This document shows, piece after piece, positions 10,994 through 19,548 of a stretch of 64,000 nt of DNA (positions within the stretch are counted from its first letter, which is position 1; each line of letters starts with the position of its first letter). The stretch is from the NCBI RefSeq assembly GCF_014697545.1, contig NZ_JACJSA010000026.1, positions 43,937 to 107,936 of the forward strand. Reading direction: 5' to 3'. Source of the stretch: Oscillatoria sp. FACHB-1407. Lineage in GTDB: Bacteria > Cyanobacteriota > Cyanobacteriia > Elainellales > Elainellaceae. The notes below the pieces were generated by a model, which saw nothing but the letters and a program-made list of their open reading frames with translations, did no database searches and was not told where the DNA came from. Made by a program: the position numbers and the translations under genes.

Positions 10994-12667
10994 ATGAAAC
11001 CTACAAGTGTGCAGATTACAACAAATATTGATCAAGATGGCGATGGAAGAATTGATTCTCGTCACTTAACTACAACTACTTACGATCGCCAGGGGCATGA
11101 ACTAACTTATGTCTCTGAGAATGATTGGAATGCTGATGGAAGAATTGATTCAGTTTACTCAACAGCTAAAACTTACGATCGCCAAGGGCGAGAATTAACG
11201 TTTATTGAAACAACTGATAATAACAATGACGGAGAAACTGATTTTCGTCATTGGATAACTAGAACCTATGATCGTCAGGGGCATGAACTAACATTCACTT
11301 TTGCATTTGATGATAACGGTGATGGGAGAGCCAATTATCTCTTGTCAACAACTAAAACTTATGATCGTCACGGGAATGAGTTAACAGTTATTAATGCAGT
11401 GGATGATGATGGGGATGGCAGTATTGATACTCGTGATTCAGTAACTAAAACCTATGATTCTCAGGGGCGTGAGTTAACGTCAGTAGCTACAACTGATTAT
11501 GACAACAATGGCAGCATTGATGCTTGGTTTTCAACCACTAGAACCTACGATCGCCAAGGACATGAGTTAACTTCAGTTGATACGAATGATTTTGACGGTG
11601 ATGGCAACATCAACTCTCGCTTTTCAACTACTAGAACTTACGATCGCCAAGGACATGAGTTAACTTTCGTTAGAGAGTTAGATGATGGTGCAGACGGCAG
11701 CATTGAGGCTCGCTACTCGACAACTAAAACGTATGATCGTCAAGGGCATGAGTTAACGACATTAAATACGAATGATCATGATGGCGATGGCAGGGTTGAT
11801 GATCTTTATTTAACGACTAGAACCTATGATCGCTGGGGACATGAGCTAACGCTGGTTAATGCTGCTGACTTTGATGGGGATGGGCGAATCGACTCTCGTG
11901 AGTCAATGACTAAAACATACGACCGTCAGGGACATGAGTTGAGCTATGTTCAAGAATACGATTCTGATGGGGATGGGCGAATCGACTCTCGTGAGTCAAT
12001 GACTAAAACATACGACCGTCAGGGACATGAGTTGACCTCTATCTCTACCGCTGATGACGACGGGGATGGAAGGCTGAATTCTCGCTACTCAACCACTAAA
12101 ACCTACGACCGTCAAGGACATGAATTAACCTCTATCTCTACTGCTGATAACAACGGGGATGGAAGAATTGACTCTTCTGAATCAGTCACTAGAACCTACG
12201 ATCGTCAAGGGCGTGAGTTAACCTGCACTCGTACTAACTATAACGAGAATGGAAGAATCGGTTATCGTGAGTCAGTTACTAGAACCTACGATCGCCAAGG
12301 GCATGAGTTAACGGTAGTATCTGTGCAGGATGATGCTGGTGATGGAATTATTGAGTACCGTCAATCAACAATTAACACCTATGACAGACAGGGCAATCAG
12401 CTAACATCTACCTATACAGTTGATTCTGACGGTAATGGCACTATTGATTATCTGTCTGAAACAATTTTCACGTATAACAATCTCAGCCCTGTCAGCAGAA
12501 GGACATTTAGTCAGGGGACACTTGATATGGGAGTGATTAGCTTAGGCCAACTGAATCAAGCTAGACCAGTCTCGTTTGAAGATAGATTGCCAAATCAATT
12601 CGCTGCATTAGATCCACTCCATGCCCAATTTAATAGGGTTGGTGTTTCAATTGACTTACACCCTTGA
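10994..12667 (+). CDS. Protein of sixteen 31-residue EF-hand-like/YD-like repeats
   Basis: Function unknown. Almost the whole protein (residues 13-507 of 557) is sixteen tandem repeats of 31 residues, one being 30. Each begins with an acidic loop of type DxDGDGRIDSRE and continues with a strand-like TKTYDRQGHELTSV. In repeats 10, 11 and 13 the loop fits the EF-hand calcium consensus D-x-[DN]-x-D-G-x-I-x-x-x-E. The second half resembles the YD/RHS repeat (YDxxGRLT). A 50-residue tail without repeats ends the protein. There is no signal peptide or membrane segment, so secretion would need a non-classical route. The ATG at 10994 is preferred over 10988 because of the ribosome binding site spacing. 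I infer calcium binding; a dockerin- or thrombospondin-3-like fold is an alternative. Confidence 0.85.
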   Translation: MKPTSVQITTNIDQDGDGRIDSRHLTTTTYDRQGHELTYVSENDWNADGRIDSVYSTAKTYDRQGRELTFIETTDNNNDGETDFRHWITRTYDRQGHELTFTFAFDDNGDGRANYLLSTTKTYDRHGNELTVINAVDDDGDGSIDTRDSVTKTYDSQGRELTSVATTDYDNNGSIDAWFSTTRTYDRQGHELTSVDTNDFDGDGNINSRFSTTRTYDRQGHELTFVRELDDGADGSIEARYSTTKTYDRQGHELTTLNTNDHDGDGRVDDLYLTTRTYDRWGHELTLVNAADFDGDGRIDSRESMTKTYDRQGHELSYVQEYDSDGDGRIDSRESMTKTYDRQGHELTSISTADDDGDGRLNSRYSTTKTYDRQGHELTSISTADNNGDGRIDSSESVTRTYDRQGRELTCTRTNYNENGRIGYRESVTRTYDRQGHELTVVSVQDDAGDGIIEYRQSTINTYDRQGNQLTSTYTVDSDGNGTIDYLSETIFTYNNLSPVSRRTFSQGTLDMGVISLGQLNQARPVSFEDRLPNQFAALDPLHAQFNRVGVSIDLHP

Positions 12668-12812
12668 GGATAGAGCCGTTGCCGATTAGATAGTCACAAA
12701 TCATAGGGTGAGCATCGCCCACAAACCCTGAAGTCAGAGCTTTTGCAAAAGGTGAGCAGTGCCACCCTACCGAGAATTGCTGTAACTGCAACAGCTTCAT
12801 CCGCAAGACGGT

Positions 12813-13040
12813 TCAAGTATCATCATTTCCCCACTCTTCGTGACCAATTAGATCGCCAATGTGATCACGCGGCAAAAAATCATTCTCCTCCAGTTCTCGC
12901 TCAACGTCTTCCCACTCCTGTACGGGGATGTATTTGTAGAGGGTATAAATGGGCTGGTGACGGCTGACCAGATCACGTTGAACGAGATAGCGAACTTCGT
13001 CTTGAATAACAGCTAAAGAATATCGACTTGAAGATGGCAT
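12813..13040 (-). CDS. DUF4327 family protein
   Basis: A 75-residue cyanobacterial protein of unknown function. The sequence RYSLAVIQDEVRYLVQRDLVSR, then QPIYTLYKYIP, then ERELEENDFLPRDHIGDLIG is the conserved core of DUF4327, a family I know only from cyanobacteria. It is soluble and highly charged with an acidic C-terminus. The ATG at 13040 has no clear ribosome binding site. It lies 55 bases downstream of the oppositely placed spacer before cyanophycinase and on the same strand as that gene, so the two may be co-transcribed. Confidence 0.8.
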   Translation of the reverse strand: MPSSSRYSLAVIQDEVRYLVQRDLVSRHQPIYTLYKYIPVQEWEDVERELEENDFLPRDHIGDLIGHEEWGNDDT

Positions 13041-13094
13041 AGTTAGAAACCTCAGCGATTTCTAGCAAACAACTAATGAGAAACGAAATACCAA

Positions 13095-13895
13095 TTAGCA
13101 AACACAGGTGCGGGTTTTGAGATCAAAGCGATAGCCATGGGGCAAGATATGCAACTTTGCATTGCACAAGGCTAGGGGTTCATCTTTGAGTAATTCGCCA
13201 ACGTTGCTGTGGGTGATATCTGCCACGTCTACAACCGTGATTGAGTGTTCACCAATGACCTCAATCTCATGACCATTCACAGCGATCGCCGTGTTTTCAT
13301 CAATGCCAAAGCCAATCTCGGCAGGTTGTTGAGCTACGGCTGAGAGTAACCGTCCCAGTCGTCCCCGTTGGGCAAAGTGCTGATCGATCACGACTCCCGG
13401 CAAAAAACCCATACCTCGATCCATCGTTACTACTTCCATCCGGGGATTAGTTTCTCCCTCGCCTTCCACAATCATCATATCGGGCATCATAGCGGCTCCT
13501 GCGCTGGTGCCTGCAATGACCAGTCCCTCGGCAAAGCGAGTATGCAGAATCGTATCGAGTTCGGTGTCCTTCAAACATTCGGTGATGCGGGCTTGATTGC
13601 CTCCCGTAAAGAAAACACCTGTTGCTTTTTGAATCGCCTCGATCGCTCGTGGATCACTGGCATCCTCTCGTCGGGCAGTATCTACGACTCGCACATCTTC
13701 CACACCTAACCGTTCAAACACACCGATATAGGTTTCCCCAACTTCTCCGGGCAAGCCAGTGGCAACAGTCATCACCACAATTCGAGCCTGCAATCCCCCA
13801 GCCCGTCGAACGAATTCCCGTAAAATCTTACATTCGCCTTCTTTATCCTCGGCACCCCCAATGATCATGAGTTGCCCTTGAGCGTTTAGCACCAT
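13095..13895 (-). CDS. cphB: Cyanophycinase
   Basis: A serine exopeptidase that cuts cyanophycin (poly-Asp with Arg side chains) to beta-Asp-Arg dipeptides, mobilising stored nitrogen. It belongs to peptidase family S51: the nucleophile elbow GTSAGAAMM puts Ser at about 131, and MIIGGAEDKEGECKILREFV, GVFFTGGNQARI and the DQHFAQRGRLGRL histidine segment are all present. The length of 266 residues is normal. ATG at 13895 fits the family N-terminus; the frame extends to 13946. In many cyanobacteria cphB is followed by cyanophycin synthetase cphA, but the downstream gene here is DUF4327 and no cphA is present in the window. Confidence 0.93.
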   Translation of the reverse strand: MVLNAQGQLMIIGGAEDKEGECKILREFVRRAGGLQARIVVMTVATGLPGEVGETYIGVFERLGVEDVRVVDTARREDASDPRAIEAIQKATGVFFTGGNQARITECLKDTELDTILHTRFAEGLVIAGTSAGAAMMPDMMIVEGEGETNPRMEVVTMDRGMGFLPGVVIDQHFAQRGRLGRLLSAVAQQPAEIGFGIDENTAIAVNGHEIEVIGEHSITVVDVADITHSNVGELLKDEPLALCNAKLHILPHGYRFDLKTRTCVC

Positions 13896-14164
13896 GGTTT
13901 TATCCAAGTTTTTATAATGTATTGTCAATAAAACATGACAATCCAAGCGAAGTTAACAGCCCAAGGAAAGATCTTGAGTGAGGGGAAAGGGATGAGGGGA
14001 GTGGAGAGTGGCGCAATTTATCGCGTCTGTAAGGGGAAGGGGAGTAGGGAGTTAGGGCGTAGGGCGTGGGGAATAAACATGGCGTTGCTGAATGCAAATG
14101 CGATCGCTATACAGAAGTTTCGGTGGGAGGAGCGGTTCATGAACCGCCCATACAAAATTCACAG

Positions 14165-14397
14165 ATTAACGTCAGTTCGGTTTAAGAGCCTGGCGAATGA
14201 ATTCGCGGCTACCAGGGTTGCGAACACAAAGTTCTGCAATGTAGGGGGTTTGGAGGCTTCGCCCCCAAGCAGGGGTTCCACCCCTTCACCCCTTTCAAAA
14301 CTTATTTTTTGCTGTACTAGAGCAAAGTCCACCGACACGGACTCCGGAAAATGCAGGATTTGACGAACCGACGCAGGTCGGTTTTAACCGCCGAACT
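14165..14397. repeat. Dispersed GAATTCGCGGCTA element, interrupted copy
   Basis: The outer element runs from TTAACGTCAGTTCGG to GACGCAGGTCGGTTTT and is closely related to the copy at 27768-27882. After GCGGCTAC it is interrupted by about 100 bases containing a G/C-rich palindromic core (AGGGGTTCCACCCCTTC), and resumes at TACTAGAGC. The triplet TAC flanks the insert on both sides, as a target duplication would. Confidence 0.7.
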
Positions 14398-14488
14398 CCT
14401 GATCCTGAATTCACGTTAGATTAGAGCGTCAAAGCTCCAAGAGGTTGAGCAAAATCACTCCTGATCTGCACCCGCGCATGGTTAACTA

Positions 14489-15286
14489 TCAACTCATGCG
14501 CCTAACAAACGATCGCACTTCACGAGCCACGATTTCAGGAGCAGTTTGCACTAAATCTGCTCCGGGGTATTGGTTTATCGTGGCATCAGGAGCATTGGCA
14601 TAGCCCTGATTCAACAAGACAGTTGCCCGTCCATCCTCCTCCCCTTGCAAAATCAGCAATGGGGTCTTGAGCCAACTCAGGCGATCGCTCACATATTCAG
14701 CCTGAATTTCGACCTTGCGTCGATTAAACAACAACTGACAAGCCGCAGGATGCTGTTTCAGGAGCCTTGCCTCCTGGAGCCACTGCTGAATGCGATCGCC
14801 CTGCCCCAGCCAACGCGCCACCGGAGATAGCATTCTCAGTGCCCAAATGAGTAAGGGAATGCGCGTAAACCACCAACGTTGGTGATGTGGTCTACCTCGC
14901 ACGGGCAATCCTTCTGCACCCAGGAGAACCAATCCCTCAACCTGATGGGGATACTGGAGAGCATAGCTCGCTGCAACCCAACCTCCAATACCCTGCCCAA
15001 TCAGATAAACGCGCCGGAGTTTCAAACTGTCCAAATACGCCGTTAAACACTCCACCTCAAACTCAATTGAATAATGAGCACGGGGGCGATCAGACTCTCC
15101 AAAACCCAACAGATCGGGAGCAAAGCAGTGAAAGTCACGCCCCAATTGTTCCATCACTGGAATCCATTCACTACCATCACTCCAGGAGTTGTGCAAAAAC
15201 ACCAAAACGATACCTTGACCCAGTTCACGCCAAAAAATTTGACCTTGAGGGAGAGTAAGACGAGCATTGCGAATGGGTAGAGGCAT
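14489..15286 (-). CDS. Alpha/beta-hydrolase fold protein lacking catalytic Ser and His
   Basis: The fold is clear: an oxyanion-region LHNSWSDGSEW, then FAPDLLGFGESDRP, the nucleophile elbow, and LLILQGEEDGRATVL with the usual Asp. The elbow, however, reads GQGIGG instead of GxSxGG (Gly at about 99), and the catalytic His normally found in a GH pair is replaced (PGADL, Ala at about 243). Two of the three triad residues are therefore gone while the rest of the fold is intact and the gene is full length (265 residues). It is probably a non-enzymatic member, perhaps a binding or scaffold protein. No operon partner is evident. Confidence 0.85.
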   Translation of the reverse strand: MPLPIRNARLTLPQGQIFWRELGQGIVLVFLHNSWSDGSEWIPVMEQLGRDFHCFAPDLLGFGESDRPRAHYSIEFEVECLTAYLDSLKLRRVYLIGQGIGGWVAASYALQYPHQVEGLVLLGAEGLPVRGRPHHQRWWFTRIPLLIWALRMLSPVARWLGQGDRIQQWLQEARLLKQHPAACQLLFNRRKVEIQAEYVSDRLSWLKTPLLILQGEEDGRATVLLNQGYANAPDATINQYPGADLVQTAPEIVAREVRSFVRRMS

Positions 15287-15287
15287 G

Positions 15288-15634
15288 ATGGGAGGAAGGA
15301 AAAAAGAAGAGAGAAGAAGGAAAAAAGAAGAGAGAAGAAGGAAGGATAAAGGATGAAGGATAAAGGATTAAAAAGAAGAAGGCAAGGATGAGTGTTAACG
15401 ATCAACTATTCGCTAATCACCATTGATTATTGACTATTAACTATTGACCATTAACTATTGACCATTGACCACTAACCATTAACTATCAACCATTAACTAT
15501 TGACCATTGACCACTGACCATTAACCATTAACTATTGACCATTGACCACTAACCATTGACCATTAACTATCAACCATTAACTATTGACCATTGACCACTA
15601 ACCATTGACCATTGACCACTGACCACTAACCATT
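15288..15634. repeat. AG-rich and TGACCAT/TTAACTA heptamer tract
   Basis: The first 110 bases are GAAGGAAAAAAGAAGAGA and GGATAAAGGATGAA repeats. From about 15420 the heptamers CCATTGA, CTATTAA and CCATTAA follow one another some thirty times. The tract fills the spacer between two minus-strand genes and ends six bases before the Nudix stop codon. Confidence 0.9.
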
Positions 15635-15639
15635 CATCA

Positions 15640-16095
15640 CTACGCCAATGTTGTTAAACCGTTGAAGTAGTCCTGCAACTGGCGATCGTGGTCGTGAGAG
15701 AGGCTACCAGCCGGAATTTCAGAGGGGGCAAAGGCTTTGACATCCTTGATTTCAAGGGTGTCTTGCACGGTCATTGACCCGTCAACTTCAGCTTCAATCA
15801 CAACGCAGATTGAGTGAAATCGGGGGTCGCGATCGGGGGCTGAGTAAATACCCACTAACCGTCGAATCGCGACCAGTTTGAGTCCGGTTTCCTCTTCTAA
15901 CTCCCGTTCGACCGTTGTGGGAATGTCTTCTCCCCAGTTGACCATGCCGCCAGGAAAACCCCAGCGACCATTATCTCGCCGCTGAATTAAGACAATTCGA
16001 CCGTCGGGCATCACAGGAATAATGCTTGTCCCAGTCACAGGATGGCGCAAGATCAGAGCGATCGCCGCTTGTGCAAATTTCCACAACTGAATCAT
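15640..16095 (-). CDS. Nudix hydrolase
   Basis: Hydrolyses a nucleoside diphosphate linked to another group; the substrate is not predictable. The Nudix box is complete, with Gly at GGMVNWGE, then seven residues, then RELEEETGL (consensus GX5EX7REUXEEXGU), at about residues 48-71. The protein has 151 residues, a single domain, with no signal peptide. DRDPRFHSICVVIEAEV after the box resembles the ADP-ribose pyrophosphatase branch. The downstream spacer on the minus strand is a long heptamer repeat. Confidence 0.88.
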   Translation of the reverse strand: MIQLWKFAQAAIALILRHPVTGTSIIPVMPDGRIVLIQRRDNGRWGFPGGMVNWGEDIPTTVERELEEETGLKLVAIRRLVGIYSAPDRDPRFHSICVVIEAEVDGSMTVQDTLEIKDVKAFAPSEIPAGSLSHDHDRQLQDYFNGLTTLA

Positions 16096-16312
16096 AGATT
16101 GGGAATGCCACTTGTAGTTTTAAAAGACGAACCACCTCAGTAGGGGCGAGATGCATTTTGTCTCATGTGATCCTTAAAGATCTCACACTTCACAAACAGC
16201 CCCGCTCCTACATCTCACGACCTGAACATGAATGCACGACTCCAATTTTACCTGCGGGTTTAGTTTGAGTCGCTCTAACAATCGGTTTAACCCAGTCGGT
16301 TTAACCCAGTTG

Positions 16313-16783
16313 TCAGGCGGCGAGTGCTGCTAAATCCGATAGGATTTGAGCCGCATGTTCCTCTGGTTTCACTTTCAAATACACCTTTGCAATCTTGCCA
16401 TCTGGATCAATTAGAAAGGTATTGCGGCTAATGCCCATATATTCCTTACCCATGAATTTTTTCAACCCATAGCTTTCATAGGTTGTCGCCATTTGACCAT
16501 CCGCATCGGTCAACAACGGAAAAGGCAAGTCAAATTTGGTTGTGAATTTGGTGTGCGATTTGGCATCGTCTGTGCTGACACCGAGCACAACCACATCTTT
16601 AGCCTGATAATCGGCATAGGCATCTCGAAACCCGCAGGCTTCTTTTGTGCATCCGGGGGTGTTGTCGCGGGGATAGAAGTACAGCACAACCCACTTGCCA
16701 CGAAAATCAGATAATTGAACGGTATTGCCATTTCCGTCAGGGAGGCTAAAATCGGGGGCAGTATCGCCAGGTTGAAGTGCCAT
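16313..16783 (-). CDS. Peroxiredoxin Q / BCP type
   Basis: Thiol peroxidase that reduces hydroperoxides using thioredoxin. The motif YPRDNTPGCTKEACGFRD shows the peroxidatic Cys at about 45 and the resolving Cys at about 50, separated by four residues, which marks the PrxQ/BCP subfamily. The protein has 156 residues from ATG 16783; a TTG at 16810 is possible but would add a tail foreign to the family. TTPDFSLPD-like N-terminal and LLTDADGQMATTYESYG segments also match. In cyanobacteria several PrxQ copies are common; which one this is cannot be told. Confidence 0.92.
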   Translation of the reverse strand: MALQPGDTAPDFSLPDGNGNTVQLSDFRGKWVVLYFYPRDNTPGCTKEACGFRDAYADYQAKDVVVLGVSTDDAKSHTKFTTKFDLPFPLLTDADGQMATTYESYGLKKFMGKEYMGISRNTFLIDPDGKIAKVYLKVKPEEHAAQILSDLAALAA

Positions 16784-16859
16784 TGGTAAACCTTTTGGGA
16801 TGCTAGTCAAGTATTGAAAACCAACTCTGATTGTATGGCTTCATTGCTCATCTTGTCCT

Positions 16860-17606
16860 ATGCGAATTGCTCAGCTCTTGGTCAAGCCCGCTTTGGGAAA
16901 GCCAATGCGCCCTGTTGAAACCTTAGAGTTAAGACGAGGCTATGGCGTTGTAGGTGATGCTAACGCAGCTGTGGGCAGTCCACGCCAGATCTTGATTGTC
17001 GATGCGGTTACCTTGAATCAATTTGACCTGATGCCAGGGCAACTACGCGAGAATGTTGTCTTAGAGAGCACACCCCAACCGTTGCGATCGGGGCAGGTTT
17101 TGCAATTGGGTTCAGAGGCATTCATACGGTTAACCATCCCTTGCGAACCCTGTGCTTATTTAAATCAAATTCGCCCTGGGTTAGCCAAACAGATCCAACA
17201 TCATCGAGGTTTTTTAGGAATAGTCATTCGCAGTGGGAACGTCACAGTTGGAGATGTAGCAGCCCTCACTCCCTATCAGTTTCCGGTGATTCCTGAAACG
17301 ACACGCGGCAAATTTGATCAGTTTGTTGCCCGCATTCCCCCTGGCAAAGTTGTTTCAACGACTCATTTATTGTTGGCGTTGGGGTTAACGCAAAGCTATT
17401 ACCGAACGTTTCCAGCTTTATTAAAGAAGTCACCGACTGATTTACCAGTACATCGTGTAGTTGCCGCAGATGGAAGCTTAATCACAAAACATATGCCCGA
17501 TCAATATGAAGCATTACAAAACGAAGGTGTAAAAGTGGTGGATAACCGAGTTAGCCCTGACCACTTTTGGGAAGCGATCGCGTTTCATGAACTGGGTGAT
17601 TTTTGA
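16860..17606 (+). CDS. MOSC domain fused to alkyltransferase-like domain
   Basis: Residues 1-135 look like a MOSC domain (molybdenum-cofactor sulfurase C-terminal type), with the RRGYGVVGDANAA, LRENVVLE and TIPCEPCAYLN segments. Residues 150-235 look like the DNA-binding domain of O6-alkylguanine-DNA alkyltransferase: IPPGKVVSTTHLLLALGL matches the IPxGxVxTYGxIAxxxG helix and LPVHRVVAADGSL matches IPCHRVV..DG. The acceptor Cys is replaced by Val, so it cannot accept an alkyl group and resembles ATL proteins, which flag lesions for excision repair. Divergent from PrxQ across 76 bases. The joint function is unknown. Confidence 0.75.
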   Translation: MRIAQLLVKPALGKPMRPVETLELRRGYGVVGDANAAVGSPRQILIVDAVTLNQFDLMPGQLRENVVLESTPQPLRSGQVLQLGSEAFIRLTIPCEPCAYLNQIRPGLAKQIQHHRGFLGIVIRSGNVTVGDVAALTPYQFPVIPETTRGKFDQFVARIPPGKVVSTTHLLLALGLTQSYYRTFPALLKKSPTDLPVHRVVAADGSLITKHMPDQYEALQNEGVKVVDNRVSPDHFWEAIAFHELGDF

Positions 17607-17782
17607 ACATATTGGCTATCAATTGAAAGTGTGAATTTTTTGTATAGTTTTAATGCAAAACAACTCCTTGAAAGTAGGTTAAGGATAAATTTATAGTTTG
17701 AAAATCACATTAATTACACCGAATATCCCCCTAAATTGATCCAATTGAAAGAGGAAGCTGTGGTGTATTGAGGAACTAAAGC

Positions 17783-18478
17783 ATGACTACAACTAGAAGG
17801 CGTTCATCTTCTCCCAGTGTGGTGGCGAAGACATCGATTGAACAGGCAACTTCAGCATTGAACGAGTTGCCAGAAAAACCCAAAGATATTTGGTCGTTGA
17901 AAGAAGCGGTTGAGTTTATGCAAGAGTCGATTACGGCGGCTCTTGATCGAGGATACAGTCACGAAGAAGTGGCTGGTATGTTGAGCAAAAGCGGCGTAGA
18001 TATTCGGGCGGCATCACTGAAGTATTATCTGTCTGCACTCAAGCGCGATCAAGAAACAACCGCTAAACCCAAAACGAGACGTCCTCGCAGAACCAAAGCC
18101 GAGAAAGCGGCGGCGGCGGCTCTTGAATCTGCGGCAACAACAACCCTTCCAGTTCAACCTGCCTCCACTGAAGTTGCAGCTGAGGCATCCACCTCTGCAT
18201 CTCTCAATGGAGCAACTGCCGAGTCAGCAACTCCTGCGGAAGCTCCTGCTAAAAAGCGTACTCGTTCCACAACGGGCAGTCGCACAAAAGCAGATGCAAA
18301 AACCAAAACCGCTGCTAAAACGAAGACTCCAACCGGGGCAAAATCGAGAACAGCCGCAAAGCCCAAGACAGCTTCAAGCAAAACCACTAAAGCAAGCGCA
18401 ACTCAAGCAAGCGCAGCTAAGGCGACTAAGACAACTCCCACTCGTCGCCGCAAAAAGCTTGATGCATCAGCGGAATAG
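17783..18478 (+). CDS. Histone H1-like Lys/Ala-rich DNA-binding protein
   Basis: Unknown specific function. Residues 38-95 form a compact helical domain (SLKEAVEFMQESITAALDRG, YSHEEVAGMLSKSGVDI, LKYYLSALKR) resembling small helix-turn-helix domains of plasmid mobilisation accessory proteins. From residue 95 on the protein is a low-complexity tail rich in Lys, Ala, Thr and Arg (KPKTRRPRRTKAEK, KTKTAAKTKT), like the C-terminal tail of histone H1. Binding to DNA and a nucleoid role are inferred. ATG at 17783 is preceded by GAGGA. It has an isolated position with about 170 AT-rich bases upstream. Confidence 0.75.
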   Translation: MTTTRRRSSSPSVVAKTSIEQATSALNELPEKPKDIWSLKEAVEFMQESITAALDRGYSHEEVAGMLSKSGVDIRAASLKYYLSALKRDQETTAKPKTRRPRRTKAEKAAAAALESAATTTLPVQPASTEVAAEASTSASLNGATAESATPAEAPAKKRTRSTTGSRTKADAKTKTAAKTKTPTGAKSRTAAKPKTASSKTTKASATQASAAKATKTTPTRRRKKLDASAE

Positions 18479-18652
18479 GAGCAGTGCTCAGGCAACTGCT
18501 TTGCCAACAGGTTTCTGATGGTAATTCTGTTTTATGTTGCCTGTTTAAGGCTGCCTGTTTGATTGTGAAGATTGTCTAGCAGACCAAATAACCTGGCGAT
18601 CGCTAAGTTAGGATAGCCCTGAAATTGCTCTAGTCAGGTTAGGAATCGTCTC

Positions 18653-19210
18653 GTGAAGCGAATCAGAGTTTGGAAAAAGGCGTTCGCTGTTTTTGTGTCG
18701 GTTGTTTCCACATTGGGAATCAAGTTGCCTGTCGGGGCAACAGCACTCACGATTTCCCAATCTGACTCCACTGACCCCCCTGCGGGAGAGGATGTGCCCC
18801 TGGCACAGGCATGTCCTGAAGGGCAAACTCGCCAACTCTATGCCAGAGTAACAACCCGTGATCCAAATGGGTCGCTCAATATTCGGTCACGTCCCAGTAC
18901 AGGTGGAGCGGTGATTGGGTCTGTTCCTAATCGCTGGGAAGTGGTGGTGATTGAGCGGGAGCCGAGTGGACAGTGGGCAAGAATCACCAGTCATTGGGGT
19001 GATCCCCATCCCTATGGCTTTGGTTCGGCTCCAGACTTTCGTGAGGGCTGGGTTTCTGCATCGTTTTTGCGCACCCTAGGGCGGTTCTGTGACAAGCCCT
19101 CTGATCCTTACAGCTTGATCCAGCCAGAGTTGTTTGGCGATCGCACAGTCGTCGTTCAAGACGATTGGTTAGAAACAGCGGATCACATTGTCGCTCATCT
19201 CGATCGCTAA
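18653..19210 (+). CDS. Exported SH3-domain protein
   Basis: Residues 1-32 are a signal peptide: basic KRIRVWKK, hydrophobic core and an Ala site near VGATA. Residues 60-125 match a bacterial SH3 (SH3b) domain: LYARVTTRDPNGSLNIRSRPSTGGAVIGSVPN, then a WEVVVIEREPSGQWARIT strand. Such domains bind cell wall or protein ligands in the periplasm. It has 185 residues, GTG start at 18653 with AGGA eight bases upstream. The next gene starts three bases after its stop, so they form an operon. Confidence 0.8.
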   Translation: MKRIRVWKKAFAVFVSVVSTLGIKLPVGATALTISQSDSTDPPAGEDVPLAQACPEGQTRQLYARVTTRDPNGSLNIRSRPSTGGAVIGSVPNRWEVVVIEREPSGQWARITSHWGDPHPYGFGSAPDFREGWVSASFLRTLGRFCDKPSDPYSLIQPELFGDRTVVVQDDWLETADHIVAHLDR

Positions 19211-19213
19211 TTC

Positions 19214-19537
19214 ATGGCTAATTTATTCAAACATTCCACCGTTGAAGATTTGATTGAAAAAGTCCGACTTCGACCAGGAATGTACTTCTACAAGCCATCT
19301 TTGACTGGGTTGTGGGGCTTGTTGTGCGCTTATGAAGCAGCCGTATATGAACACGATGTACCGACATCGGAACGGCTTGATTGCACACTTTTAGATGAAT
19401 TTGATGATTGGTTACGACACCAGTTTGGCATGGGAAATGCGATCGGATGGTATCTCTTCATCATGCATCAAACCCAGTCTGAGCAAGAAGCATGGGAGCG
19501 ATTTCTGGAACTATGGGACACATTTCGGAAAGACTGA
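19214..19537 (+). CDS. Small conserved unknown protein (RPGMY motif)
   Basis: 107 residues, function not recognised. The N-terminus TVEDLIEKVRLRPGMYFYKPSLTGLWGLLCAYEAA resembles a widespread small-protein domain whose RPGMY motif is also found at the start of GyrB-type ATPases, but the ATP-binding motifs themselves are absent. The C-terminal half is acidic and aromatic (FDDWLRHQFGM, WERFLELWDTF). It lies three bases downstream of the SH3 protein gene, presumably co-translated. A long heptamer tract begins ten bases after the stop. Confidence 0.65.
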   Translation: MANLFKHSTVEDLIEKVRLRPGMYFYKPSLTGLWGLLCAYEAAVYEHDVPTSERLDCTLLDEFDDWLRHQFGMGNAIGWYLFIMHQTQSEQEAWERFLELWDTFRKD

Positions 19538-19548
19538 TAATGCCCATG

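Noticed and set aside
13935..14363. 142-codon frame on the plus strand
   Set aside because: It runs through G-rich and dispersed repeats and shows no conserved motif.
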